NCBI RefSeq assembly: GCF_015709515.1
Contig: NZ_JADNQZ010000058.1
Location: 310,001-374,000, forward strand
DNA from: Methylocystis sp. H62
Lineage (GTDB): Bacteria; Pseudomonadota; Alphaproteobacteria; Rhizobiales; Beijerinckiaceae
Direction of reading: 5' to 3'
Length of the DNA stretch: 64,000 nt
The stretch's first letter is position 1. Each line of letters starts with the position of its first letter. Position numbers and translations under genes: made by a program. The notes under the pieces are model-generated. The model saw nothing but the letters and a program-made list of their open reading frames with translations, searched no databases and was not told the origin of the DNA. Positions 1-10,701 of this stretch are shown here, piece after piece.

Positions 1-637
1 AATGCAGCGTCTCAGGGATCAGAGAATAACCACCTCTGTCCGCCGCCTGCTTGCTCAAAGCGATCGAAAGAGCGGTCAACGCGACATCGGCGGCGCCGGT
101 CTCGGCGTATTGCGTCGCCTGCGAGATGTTCTCGCCGAACACGAGCTTGTCCTTCACCTTGTCCCAAAGGCCGGCGGCGCGCAGCACTTGTTCCGCGCAT
201 CTGCCGTAAGGCGCATGCGCCGGATTGGCGATCGCGATCTTGCCGATCTTGGGATCCGCAAGATCCTCCAAGCGCATTTTTGTCGCGTCGCGCGTCGCGC
301 TCCACAAAACGATCCTGCCGACCGCGTAGGGCATGGGCTCGGTCGCCGCGAAGCCGTCCTTGCGCAGCGCGCGCGCATAGGCGATGTCGGCCGAAAAGAA
401 AATGTCGAAGGGGGCGCCCTCGCGGATCTGCGTCTGCAGCTTGCCGGAAGAGCCGTAAATAACATCGACCTTGTCGCCCTTATGGGCGGCTTGAAAGTTG
501 GAGACGATTTCCTGCAACGCGAATTTGAGATCCGACGCCGCCGCGATGGTGATTTCGCCGGCTGTCGCCGCGCGCAGCGGCGCGAGCGTCAACACAATCA
601 GGCAACAGACGGCGAGAAAATCATGCAGTCGGCGCAT
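1..637 (-). CDS. modA: Molybdate ABC transporter substrate-binding protein ModA (3' end cut by window)
   Basis: Periplasmic solute-binding protein that delivers molybdate to the ModBC importer. Read on the minus strand from ATG at 637, it has an N-terminal signal peptide (about 26 residues, ending near LRAATA), then the start of the mature domain GEITIAAASDL, typical of ModA. Further family-like stretches are YGSSGKLQTQI, FDIFFSADIAYA and IANPAHAPYG, the last lying near the oxyanion-binding hinge. About 212 residues are visible; the C-terminus and any modBC genes lie outside the window. Family assignment is from motif recognition; other oxyanions such as tungstate are possible ligands. Confidence 0.9.
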   Translation of the reverse strand, partial: MRRLHDFLAVCCLIVLTLAPLRAATAGEITIAAASDLKFALQEIVSNFQAAHKGDKVDVIYGSSGKLQTQIREGAPFDIFFSADIAYARALRKDGFAATEPMPYAVGRIVLWSATRDATKMRLEDLADPKIGKIAIANPAHAPYGRCAEQVLRAAGLWDKVKDKLVFGENISQATQYAETGAADVALTALSIALSKQAADRGGYSLIPETLH

Positions 638-697
638 CTACGCAGCTCCCAAGGTTTGATGGCTCGAGAGCATGCCTGTTGCGATGCGCCGGCCGCT

Positions 698-722
698 GGA
701 CCCAATTGCCGGACCCAATTGC
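698..722. repeat. Short tandem direct repeat, 12 bp x2
   Basis: GGACCCAATTGC occurs at 698-709 and again at 711-722, just downstream of the trxA stop codon and upstream of modA. It could be a replication-slippage duplication; no function is evident. Confidence 0.5.
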
Positions 723-731
723 AAGAATCGT

Positions 732-1052
732 TCACACGGCTGCAGCGATCCACCGCGACAATTCGCCCTTGGGCGCGGCGCCGACCTTTTGCGCGGCCGC
801 CTTGCCGTCCTTGAACAGAATGAGCGTCGGAATCGATCGGATGCCGAGCTTGCTCGCCACGGCAGGATTTTCGTCGATGTTGAGCTTGACGACTTTGATC
901 TTGCCCTTCATCTCCGCGGCGATCTCCTCCAGCGCCGGGGCGATCATGCGGCAGGGACCGCACCATTCCGCCCAAAAATCGACAACAACCGGCTCGGCGG
1001 ATTTGAGCACTTCCTGTTCGAAAGTGGCGTCAGTGATTTTCTGCGTGGTCAT
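732..1052 (-). CDS. trxA: Thioredoxin
   Basis: Small cytoplasmic disulfide reductase of 106 residues, the usual length for TrxA. It has the WCGPC active site ([13 protein letters not shown]) and the cis-proline loop [11 protein letters not shown]. The start is placed at ATG 1052 because the protein then begins [11 protein letters not shown], as thioredoxins do, and GGAAGG lies upstream at ribosome-binding distance. An in-frame upstream extension exists, but it is not thioredoxin-like. In alphaproteobacteria trxA often follows addA/addB; here the upstream region instead holds a candidate small RNA and terminator. Confidence 0.96.
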   Translation of the reverse strand: MTTQKITDATFEQEVLKSAEPVVVDFWAEWCGPCRMIAPALEEIAAEMKGKIKVVKLNIDENPAVASKLGIRSIPTLILFKDGKAAAQKVGAAPKGELSRWIAAAV

Positions 1053-1241
1053 GGCCGGCCTTCCATTGGGCTTTTCGTTAGACGTGCGCGGAACGTAGGA
1101 AGCGCGCCATCGCCCGTCAAGGCGACGTCCCAAGCAGTTCAGGTTCTGACCGATCGGAATCATTCCGCGACGCTTAGCGATTCATTAAACGCATGTGTCG
1201 CAAACGTATGTGTCGCGCGTCGATAAAAACACCGCGCGCCG

Positions 1242-1290
1242 ACAAAAAACACAAAGAGCGGGAAGGGCGTCCCGCCGCTCCCCGCTCTTT
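1242..1290 (-). terminator. Intrinsic terminator (minus strand)
   Basis: AAAGAGCGGG (1290 to 1281, minus strand) pairs with CCCGCTCTTT (1262 to 1253): a perfect 10-bp stem with an 18-nt loop. It is followed on the minus strand by GTGTTTTTTG, a U-rich tract. Confidence 0.8.
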
Positions 1291-1500
1291 GGTACCCCGT
1301 CCTTAACCAAACTGAAACGCCAAGCTCCGAAGTCTTAAGTCGCTCCGATAGCCCCGTTCGCGCCGACTCATCTTGCGAGCCTCGGCGAACTGCGTTCTGT
1401 TCGGCGTCCTCCCCGACTTGGACCGTAGCTGGGCCTAATTCCTGCGACGCATACGACGCTTAGGCTTTTACCCCAACCAACCTGGCGAGCGAACACTAGG
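1242..1500 (-). ncRNA. Candidate small non-coding RNA ending in an intrinsic terminator
   Basis: Minus-strand segment between two minus-strand genes that ends in a textbook terminator (1242-1290). It has no long reading frame, and its base composition and local self-complementarity look RNA-like. The 5' end (about 1500) is a guess. It was compared by eye with tmRNA, RNase P RNA, SRP RNA and 6S RNA, and none could be assigned; 6S RNA is the best alternative on size grounds. It could instead be a structured 3' UTR of the upstream carboxylase gene. Confidence 0.4.
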
Positions 1501-1649
1501 ACAAAACGGGCGGACTGTCACTTGAAAAATGTGCAGTTTGACGAATTTTGTGATCGGGCGCCGCTGAATTAGGCGGATCACGCGGACCCAGCCTCAATGG
1601 CGCGACGCGATCACATTTGCGACGGCGCCGCGCTCGTTATTGCGCCGCG

Positions 1650-3185
1650 TTACAAGGGAATGTTGTCGTGCTTCTTCCAGGGATTCTCCAATTCCTTGTG
1701 CCGAAGCAGCGCAAGCGCGCGAGCGATTCGTTTGCGGGTCGAACGCGGCGTAATCACCTCGTCGATATAACCACGCTCCGCGGCGACAAATGGCGACAAG
1801 AAGCGATCTTCATACTCCTTTGTGCGCTGAGCGATCTTCTCCGGATCGCCGAGATCGGCGCGGAAGATGATTTCGACGGCGCCCTTTGCGCCCATGACGG
1901 CGATCTGCGCCGACGGCCAGGCGTAGTTGACGTCGCCGCGGAGATGTTTTGACGCCATAACGTCATAGGCGCCGCCGAACGCCTTTCGCGTGATGACCGT
2001 CACTTTCGGCACCGTCGCTTCGGCGTATGCGAACAGCAGCTTCGCGCCATGCTTGATCAGGCCGCCATATTCTTGCGCCGTGCCGGGCAGGAATCCGGGC
2101 ACGTCGACAAAGGTGACGATCGGAATGTTGAAGCAGTCGCAAAAACGCACGAAACGCGCCGCCTTCTTGGAGGCGTCGATGTCGAGCACGCCGGCGAGCA
2201 CGAGAGGCTGATTAGCGACGAAACCGACCGTGCGCCCTTCGATGCGGCCAAAGCCGATCACGATATTGCGCGCATGCGCATCCTGTATCTCGAAGAAGTC
2301 CGCCTCGTCGACAATCTTATGGATGAGTTCCTTGATGTCGTACGGCTTGTTCGGATTATCCGGAACAATCGTGTCGAGTGATTCGTCGAGCCGGTCCACC
2401 TCGTCGAAAGCGGGCCATTCCGGCGCCTCGTCCTGGTTGGAGGAGGGCAGGAAATCGATCAGCCTGCGCATCTGCAGAAGCGTTTCGACGTCGTTGTCAT
2501 ATGCGCGATCGGCGATCGAGCTTTTGGTCGTGTGCACCGAAGCGCCGCCGAGCTCTTCCGCCGTGACGGTCTCGTTCGTCACCGTCTTCACGACGTCGGG
2601 CCCGGTCACGAACATATAGCTCGTGTCGCGCACCATGAAGATGAAGTCCGTCATCGCCGGCGAGTAGACGTCGCCGCCGGCGCAGGGGCCCATGATCACC
2701 GAGATTTGCGGAATGACGCCAGAGGCCATGACATTACGCTGGAAGACCTCGCCATAGCCGCCGAGCGCCGCGACGCCTTCCTGGATGCGCGCGCCGCCCG
2801 CGTCGAACAGGCCGATGATCGGGGCGCGATTTTTCAGCGCCATGTCCTGCAGCTTGGTGATCTTTTGCGCGTGAGTCTCGGAAAGAGAGCCGCCGAAGAC
2901 GGTGAAGTCCTTGGCGAAGACGAAGACGGCGCGGCCGTTGACCGTCCCCCAACCGGTGACGACGCCGTCGCCCGAGATTTTCTCGCCCTGATCCATGCCG
3001 AAATCGGTGCAGCGGTGGGCGACGAACATGTCGAATTCTTCGAACGAGCCGTGATCGAGCAGCAGTTCGATTCTCTCACGCGCCGTGAGCTTGCCGCGGG
3101 CGTGCTGCGCTTCGATGCGCTTTTGTCCGCCGCCAAGCCTCGCAGACGCGCGCCGCCGTTCAAGCCCGTCGAAAATATGTTTCAT
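1650..3185 (-). CDS. pccB: Propionyl-CoA carboxylase beta subunit (carboxyltransferase)
   Basis: Carboxyltransferase subunit, 511 residues, that moves CO2 from biotin to propionyl-CoA to give methylmalonyl-CoA. N-terminal and C-terminal crotonase-fold halves are both present, with oxyanion-hole glycines in [16 protein letters not shown] and [16 protein letters not shown]. The Asp in GGAYDVM is the residue that in characterised actinobacterial enzymes favours propionyl- over acetyl-CoA. Start chosen at ATG 3185 ([12 protein letters not shown]), the family's usual N-terminus; an upstream extension to 3254 looks non-coding. With the mutase subunit at 21.5 kb it fits the ethylmalonyl-CoA/propionyl-CoA route of serine-cycle methylotrophs. 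The biotin-carrying alpha subunit is not in the window. Confidence 0.93.
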   Translation of the reverse strand: MKHIFDGLERRRASARLGGGQKRIEAQHARGKLTARERIELLLDHGSFEEFDMFVAHRCTDFGMDQGEKISGDGVVTGWGTVNGRAVFVFAKDFTVFGGSLSETHAQKITKLQDMALKNRAPIIGLFDAGGARIQEGVAALGGYGEVFQRNVMASGVIPQISVIMGPCAGGDVYSPAMTDFIFMVRDTSYMFVTGPDVVKTVTNETVTAEELGGASVHTTKSSIADRAYDNDVETLLQMRRLIDFLPSSNQDEAPEWPAFDEVDRLDESLDTIVPDNPNKPYDIKELIHKIVDEADFFEIQDAHARNIVIGFGRIEGRTVGFVANQPLVLAGVLDIDASKKAARFVRFCDCFNIPIVTFVDVPGFLPGTAQEYGGLIKHGAKLLFAYAEATVPKVTVITRKAFGGAYDVMASKHLRGDVNYAWPSAQIAVMGAKGAVEIIFRADLGDPEKIAQRTKEYEDRFLSPFVAAERGYIDEVITPRSTRKRIARALALLRHKELENPWKKHDNIPL

Positions 3186-3226
3186 GTGCTGCCCTGGTTG
3201 CTGATTATGGCTGTGATCCGGCGCGT

Positions 3227-3895
3227 CTAGAGCTTGCGCGACCCAAGCCGCCAACGAGCGATGTCGGCGCCGGTCAGCACGTAAAGCTTATCGGGCGACG
3301 TTCGCTCGGCGAGCTTCACGAGTTCGGTGCTCACGCCCATCATCGCCGCGTAGCGGGAAAGCGTCTGGAGCATGCCGCCATCGTCATAATTTCGCTCGCG
3401 CACGAGTCCGCCCTCGGCGATGTCGAAACTCGTCGAATAATTGAACATGCGGTGAATGCCGACGCTGCTCTGCGGCGGGATCACGCGCCTCCTGCCGCCC
3501 ATCAGCGCATAGACGCAGGCCGAATAGCAGCGGCCCGATACGAGCGCCATCGTGCGCGATTGATCCGCCCCGGGACGGGCGACGATCACCGCCATCCCGA
3601 GCTTGCGGATGGCCTGGCCGAGCTCCATCGAGGCGACGACCTTTCCGCCAGGCGAGTCGAGCAGCACAATTCCGTGCAGATTGCCGCCGCGAGCGTTTTC
3701 GCGCACGAAGGCGACGAAGGCGTCGGGCGTCTCCGGGCCGATTTCGCCTTGCGCCGCGATCACCTGTGGGCAGTTTGCGCCGCAGCCGCCGGAATTCACG
3801 CTGACGACGCGAAAGCTCATCTCTTCGGCATGCGCGAAGGTGGGGACGAAGGCGGCGACGCAGAGCGCAATGAAAACGGTTTTGATCAATCTCAT
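3227..3895 (-). CDS. Exported ClpP/crotonase-like protein (COG3904-type)
   Basis: Protein of 222 residues with a clear signal peptide ([16 protein letters not shown]...AHA) and a ClpP-like core: [21 protein letters not shown] resembles the SPGG strand-turn of ClpP-type proteases. A candidate catalytic Ser lies in [15 protein letters not shown], followed by a histidine in SVGIHRMF. Similar periplasmic proteins are common in Hyphomicrobiales and have no agreed function. It lies 41 bp upstream of pccB on the same strand, but a functional link is doubtful. Protease activity is an inference from fold and motifs. Confidence 0.75.
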   Translation of the reverse strand: MRLIKTVFIALCVAAFVPTFAHAEEMSFRVVSVNSGGCGANCPQVIAAQGEIGPETPDAFVAFVRENARGGNLHGIVLLDSPGGKVVASMELGQAIRKLGMAVIVARPGADQSRTMALVSGRCYSACVYALMGGRRRVIPPQSSVGIHRMFNYSTSFDIAEGGLVRERNYDDGGMLQTLSRYAAMMGVSTELVKLAERTSPDKLYVLTGADIARWRLGSRKL

Positions 3896-3992
3896 CCGGG
3901 CGGCCTTCTTTGTCCCAGCAAGCTAAAGCGAATTCCTGGGCTTTGGAACACCAATTCCCGCGGCGAGCCCTGTGCCGTCTCGAGGGCGCCAG

Positions 3993-4068
3993 TGGTGGGC
4001 GGTGACGGTCTCGAACCGCCGACCCTCTCGGTGTAAACGAGATGCTCTACCAACTGAGCTAACCGCCC
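3993..4068 (-). tRNA. tRNA-Val (anticodon TAC)
   Basis: Minus-strand cloverleaf with acceptor GGGCGGT paired to ACCGCCC, D arm GCTC...GAGC, anticodon stem TCTCG/CGAGA with loop TTTACAC (anticodon TAC), T arm with the TTCGA loop, discriminator A and an encoded CCA end. Length is 76 nt including CCA. It follows hupB on the same strand, the common alphaproteobacterial order. Confidence 0.96.
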
Positions 4069-4210
4069 TGACATGATGCGCGCCCGCCGGGTTTTAAGGG
4101 CGGGCGCCGCGGGAGGCAAGCCGGTTCAAAAACTACGGCCGCCGGGGCTCCGACGGCCGTCGTGCGAACTTTCAAAAAACGCCTGCGACGCCAGGGCCTC
4201 GCGCGCTGAG

Positions 4211-4492
4211 CTACTTGGCTTTGTTGAGCGCGGCTTTCAGCGTCGCGCCGGGCTTGAAGCGGGCGCTCTTGGACGCGGGAATCTTGATTTCTTCGCCGGT
4301 CGCCGGATTGCGGCCTTTGCCGGCGGCGCGTTTCTTGACCGAAAAAGTGCCGAAGCCGACGAGGCGAACTTCGTCGCCCTTCTTGAGGGCCTTCGTGATG
4401 CCGTCGATGACGGCGTCGATGGCGGCGGCCGCCGCCGCTTTCGAGCTGTCCGTCTCGCTCGCGACGTGCTCAACGAGTTCCAATTTGTTCAT
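4211..4492 (-). CDS. hupB: DNA-binding protein HU
   Basis: Nucleoid protein of 93 residues that dimerises and bends DNA. It begins MNKLELVEHVA and contains the HU helical body, the GFGTFSVKKR segment and the DNA-binding beta arm RNPATGEEIKIPASKSARFKPG. The start at ATG 4492 is preceded by GAAGGAGAAGG, an excellent ribosome-binding site. It lies downstream of lon on the same strand; lon-hupB-tRNA-Val is a conserved arrangement. A separate promoter is likely because a terminator-like hairpin sits between lon and hupB. Confidence 0.97.
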   Translation of the reverse strand: MNKLELVEHVASETDSSKAAAAAAIDAVIDGITKALKKGDEVRLVGFGTFSVKKRAAGKGRNPATGEEIKIPASKSARFKPGATLKAALNKAK

Positions 4493-4707
4493 GGCTTTTC
4501 CTTCTCCTTCACTGCGAGCCGCCCGGCGTAAGAATGCGCGACCTCGAATCGGCGTTGCGCAGCGATGGCGAGTGTTGGTCGCGAATCGCAGGAAAAGCAA
4601 GGCTTACCGGCCGCCAAAGGCCAGGAATCGCTGGTTTTCCGGGGGAAATGGCGGCTCTGCCGCGAAATGCTCATACAATCTGGGGGATGCAGCGTGCATC
4701 AGCCGCC

Positions 4708-4745
4708 CAAAAGCAAAGAGCCCCGCTCTGGGGGAGCGGGGCTCT
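4708..4745 (-). terminator. Intrinsic terminator after lon
   Basis: An 11-bp inverted repeat (arms AGAGCCCCGCT at 4717-4727 and AGCGGGGCTCT at 4735-4745) with a 7-nt loop lies just beyond the lon stop codon. Read on the minus strand it is followed by TTGCTTTTGG, a modest U-run. Confidence 0.8.
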
Positions 4746-4768
4746 TGAGTGTGTTGTACGATCTGCGA

Positions 4769-7192
<2,424 letters not shown>

Positions 7193-7437
7193 TCTTTTTG
7201 TCCTGTCCTTGACGCGTCCCGCTAAAGCGGCGGCGCGAGACCGCAGGGCGATTTTTGGGTTTAGGCCGCGAATACGGTCGCCCGCCGATTTCGCGCCAAT
7301 TAAAGACCGCCGGCGGATGCGCCCGACGGCCCCGTTAACGCAAATGGTTACGCGAATAATTGATTCAAGGCGCTGCGGCGCCCAAGCTTAAACCGGCGCG
7401 CGGCGTCGCCGCCGCATAGCTGCTTCGTCTTCGCGCG

Positions 7438-8703
7438 TCAGGCGCTCGTGCCGCTCTTTTCGCTGCGTTCGGCGTAAATATAGAGCGGCCGGGCTTTGCC
7501 CTCGACGACTTCCGGTCCGATCACAACCTGTTCGACTCCCTCCAGACCTGGCAGATCGAACATCGTATCTAGCAAGATTCCTTCCATGATCGAGCGCAGG
7601 CCGCGCGCGCCGGTATGGCGTTCGATCGCCTTGCGCGCGACGGACGAAAGAGCGTCGTCCTGGAAGGTGAGCTCGACGTTTTCCATCTCGAAGAGTCGTT
7701 GATACTGCTTGACCAGCGCGTTCTTGGGCTCGGTGAGGATCCGCTTGAGCGCGTCCTCGTCGAGATCCTCGAGCGTCGCAATGACCGGGAGACGGCCGAC
7801 GAATTCGGGGATGAGCCCGAATTTCAGCAAGTCTTCCGGCTGCACTTGCCTAAAAATGTCGCCGGTGCGCCGTTCGTCGGGCGACTGCACGGTGGCGGCG
7901 AAGCCGATCGAGGTGTTGCGTCCGCGGGAGGAGATGATCTTTTCAAGCCCGGCGAAAGCGCCGCCACAGATGAACAGGATGTTCGTCGTGTCGACCTGCA
8001 GGAACTCCTGCTGCGGATGCTTGCGGCCGCCCTGGGGCGGCACGGAGGCGACGGTGCCTTCCATGATCTTCAACAGCGCCTGCTGCACGCCTTCGCCCGA
8101 AACGTCGCGGGTGATCGAAGGATTGTCGGACTTGCGCGAAATCTTGTCGATTTCGTCGACATAGACGATGCCGCGCTGGGCGCGCTCGACATTATAGTCC
8201 GACGCCTGCAGAAGCTTGAGAATGATGTTCTCGACATCCTCGCCGACGTAGCCCGCTTCGGTCAGGGTCGTGGCGTCGGCCATGGTGAACGGAACATCCA
8301 GGATGCGCGCCAGAGTCTGCGCCAGCATGGTCTTGCCCACGCCGGTCGGTCCGATCAGCAGAATGTTGGACTTCGCCAGCTCCACGTCGCCATGCTTGGT
8401 GGCATGGTTGAGGCGCTTGTAATGGTTGTGGACCGCCACCGAGAGAACGCGCTTGGCCTGGGACTGGCCGATGACATAGTCGTCCAGAACCTTACAAATT
8501 TCCCGCGGGGTAGGAATGCCGTCGCGCTGCTTGACCAGCGAGGATTTGTTCTCCTCGCGGATGATGTCCATGCACAGTTCGACGCATTCATCGCAGATGA
8601 ACACCGTCGGTCCGGCGATGAGCTTACGGACCTCGTGCTGGCTCTTGCCGCAAAAGGAGCAGTAAAGCGTGTTCTTGGAATCGCCGCCGCCGACCTTGCT
8701 CAT
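7438..8703 (-). CDS. clpX: ATP-dependent Clp protease ATP-binding subunit ClpX
   Basis: Hexameric AAA+ unfoldase, 421 residues, that recognises tagged substrates and feeds them to ClpP. An N-terminal zinc-binding domain is visible ([12 protein letters not shown]...[10 protein letters not shown]), then Walker A GPTGVGKT, Walker [10 protein letters not shown], and the GFAATV and [12 protein letters not shown] segments typical of ClpX. clpP, usually next door, is not present in this window: the upstream neighbour here is a phosphofructokinase. The start at ATG 8703 follows GGAGAG upstream. Confidence 0.98.
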   Translation of the reverse strand: MSKVGGGDSKNTLYCSFCGKSQHEVRKLIAGPTVFICDECVELCMDIIREENKSSLVKQRDGIPTPREICKVLDDYVIGQSQAKRVLSVAVHNHYKRLNHATKHGDVELAKSNILLIGPTGVGKTMLAQTLARILDVPFTMADATTLTEAGYVGEDVENIILKLLQASDYNVERAQRGIVYVDEIDKISRKSDNPSITRDVSGEGVQQALLKIMEGTVASVPPQGGRKHPQQEFLQVDTTNILFICGGAFAGLEKIISSRGRNTSIGFAATVQSPDERRTGDIFRQVQPEDLLKFGLIPEFVGRLPVIATLEDLDEDALKRILTEPKNALVKQYQRLFEMENVELTFQDDALSSVARKAIERHTGARGLRSIMEGILLDTMFDLPGLEGVEQVVIGPEVVEGKARPLYIYAERSEKSGTSA

Positions 8704-8933
8704 ATTGCTCTCCTATCGGGCCGGCCTGCCGGGCGAATCGGCCCGAACACCTGTGTTACCGGCGCCAGACTAACAAAAAGTGGAAGCGGCTGGCGTGCCC
8801 GTTCCCATCCAGTTTCGGTCGTCAGCGACGAGCGCCCGAGAACCATGACTAGTTAGTGTATTTTACACGACGGCCAAATTGCAACCTTCGCCGGAAACTC
8901 TGTCGAAGCAAGAAAGGCGCCCTCGCCGGCAGC

Positions 8934-10154
8934 TCAGGCGGTAACGATCTTGGGAACTCGATTGAGCCGTAGCCGATAGGCGTCCGGCATGCCGCTTCCA
9001 AGCAAGGGGCGAAGATACATCCGGAAGGCGTCGGTGACGTCCGTGCCGCAGGGGCTAATGTATTCGTCCGGCATGACTTTTGTCTTTCCAGCGATCGCTT
9101 CAAGCGGCGTCAACTGATAATCGACCGAATAAAAGCCGGTCCGGTGGATCGTCACCGAGCCGTCGCGGTCGCCCCAAATGGCGTATTGCACGGCCTTTTC
9201 GCCGACCTCGCGCGCCTCGCGCTGGTCGACGTCGGAAACGCAACCGACGAAGCTCCTTTGCACATAGCCGAATGTATCGGCCCGCACCCGCTTGAATCCG
9301 AGCCTGTCCTTCACGAGGCGGGTGAGTTCGTCGGCCAGCGCGCCGCCGCCGAGATGGACATTGCCGTGATCGTCGCGCTCCACGGCCGTGGCGAGCTTTT
9401 CGGCGATGGGGGTATGGTTTTCGTCGCAGACGCCTTCTGACACCGCAACGACGCAGCGGCCGTATTTCGTCATCGTCGCCTTAACGTCGGCGAGGAATTT
9501 GTCGATGATGAAGGCGCGCTCAGGGATGTAGATGAGATGCGGGCCGTCGTCGGGGAATTTCTTGCCGAGCGCCGAGGCGGCGGTCAGAAAGCCCGCGTGC
9601 CGGCCCATGACGACGGCGATATATACGCCGGGGAGAGCCCAATTGTCGAGATTGGCGCCGGCGAACGCCTGCGCCACCCAGCGCGCCGCCGAGGGAAAGC
9701 CGGGCGTGTGGTCGTTGACCATCAGATCGTTGTCGATGGTTTTTGGAATGTGCACCGTCCGCAGCGGATAGCCGGCGCTTTGGGCTTCCTGCGAGACGAT
9801 GCGCACCGTGTCCGAGGAATCATTGCCGCCGATATAGAAAAAGCAGCCGACCCCATGCGCGCGCAGGACGCGGAAGATTTCCTGACAATATTTGAGATCC
9901 GGCTTGTCGCGCGTCGAGCCGAGCGCCGAAGACGGCGTGCAGGCGACGAGCTCGAGATTATGGGTCGTCTCCTGCGTGAGGTCGACGAAATCCTCGTTGA
10001 CGATGCCGCGAACGCCGTGGAAGGCGCCATAAACTCGCTCGACCTCGCGAAATTTGCGGGACTCCAGCACGGCCCCGACGAGCGACTGATTGATGACGGC
10101 GGTGGGGCCGCCGCCCTGAGCGACGAGCACTTTAGAAAAATCAATGGCGGTCAC
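8934..10154 (-). CDS. pfp: Pyrophosphate-dependent 6-phosphofructokinase
   Basis: Catalyses the reversible phosphorylation of fructose 6-phosphate with PPi as donor. The 406-residue protein has a PFK N-terminus (VAQGGGPTAVINQSL), GGNDS at 109-113 where ATP enzymes have GGDGS, and PKTIDND at 137-143 with the lysine that marks PPi-PFKs (ATP enzymes have PGTIDND). PPi-PFKs are known from methanotrophs, where they also act on sedoheptulose phosphates; whether this one does cannot be seen. It is not in an obvious operon: clpX follows after 230 bp. Confidence 0.88.
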   Translation of the reverse strand: MTAIDFSKVLVAQGGGPTAVINQSLVGAVLESRKFREVERVYGAFHGVRGIVNEDFVDLTQETTHNLELVACTPSSALGSTRDKPDLKYCQEIFRVLRAHGVGCFFYIGGNDSSDTVRIVSQEAQSAGYPLRTVHIPKTIDNDLMVNDHTPGFPSAARWVAQAFAGANLDNWALPGVYIAVVMGRHAGFLTAASALGKKFPDDGPHLIYIPERAFIIDKFLADVKATMTKYGRCVVAVSEGVCDENHTPIAEKLATAVERDDHGNVHLGGGALADELTRLVKDRLGFKRVRADTFGYVQRSFVGCVSDVDQREAREVGEKAVQYAIWGDRDGSVTIHRTGFYSVDYQLTPLEAIAGKTKVMPDEYISPCGTDVTDAFRMYLRPLLGSGMPDAYRLRLNRVPKIVTA

Positions 10155-10235
10155 GACAAGCTCCTGGAAACCCGCGGCGGCCGCTTTCTCGCGAACGCGA
10201 GACGGCGGCGCTCCAACCGCGCTGCGCTTATATTC

Positions 10236-10694
10236 TCAGGCGCGAGGCGGTTCAAATCGTTCCGGCCGCTCATCCGAGGACGTGCGCGCGCAGACTTTGG
10301 CGAAGAGTCCATCGTAATAGGGCGGCACCGGCGACCATTCGTCTTTCGGCGGATAGGGCTTGGTGATGTTTCCTTCGCCCATCTGGCCCTGCCGCCAGCC
10401 GCCGCCTTCGGACCTGTATTTCCGATTGGCGCAATCGAGCGACACTTTCTCGATTTCCGATAGCCCCTTTTCGGCAAGGCCGAACGCCGCGGCTTTTGGC
10501 GAGGCGGCGTTGTAATCGGTGAGCGCGTCGACCGTGACGATTCCGTCGGGCGAGGTCCGACGCGAGCCGGCGTCCAGATAGACGGTCGAGAAATCGTCCT
10601 TGGAGACCTGCACCCACTCGGCGCGGGCCGATGCGGAAGACGCCAGCGTCGACAGGAGAGCCGAGACGCTGATCTTCCACATCGCCGCCCGCAT
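10236..10694 (-). CDS. Small exported protein, surface-adhesin E-like
   Basis: About 152 residues, with an N-terminal signal peptide (MWKISVSALLSTLASSASARA) and a mature part of the pattern EWVQV...VYLD...VDALTDYN...LDCANRKY...WSPVPP...VCAR, which resembles the Surface-adhesin E/CNP1-like family. Two conserved cysteines could form a disulfide. The start is ATG 10694; ATG 10682 (MWKIS) is an alternative. It begins 7 bp after the secA stop codon, so it is probably co-transcribed. The exact role is unknown; the family name should not be read as proof of adhesion. Confidence 0.6.
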   Translation of the reverse strand: MRAAMWKISVSALLSTLASSASARAEWVQVSKDDFSTVYLDAGSRRTSPDGIVTVDALTDYNAASPKAAAFGLAEKGLSEIEKVSLDCANRKYRSEGGGWRQGQMGEGNITKPYPPKDEWSPVPPYYDGLFAKVCARTSSDERPERFEPPRA

Positions 10695-10701
10695 CCCCGG
10701 C

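Larger units (their letters stand above)
1053..1649. other. 597-bp intergenic region without a protein gene
   Basis: No convincing coding sequence was found between trxA and the carboxylase gene, both on the minus strand. The region contains a strong minus-strand terminator-like hairpin (1242-1290), preceded by about 200 bp of structured GC-rich sequence treated separately as a candidate small RNA. The remaining 1053-1240 should carry the trxA promoter, which could not be located with confidence. Confidence 0.6.

Noticed and set aside
698-722. CRISPR-like repeats
   Set aside because: Only two adjacent 12-bp units without spacers; no CRISPR array was seen anywhere in the window.
7615-8856. 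413-codon plus-strand frame opposite clpX
   Set aside because: Antisense shadow; clpX on the minus strand has all family motifs.
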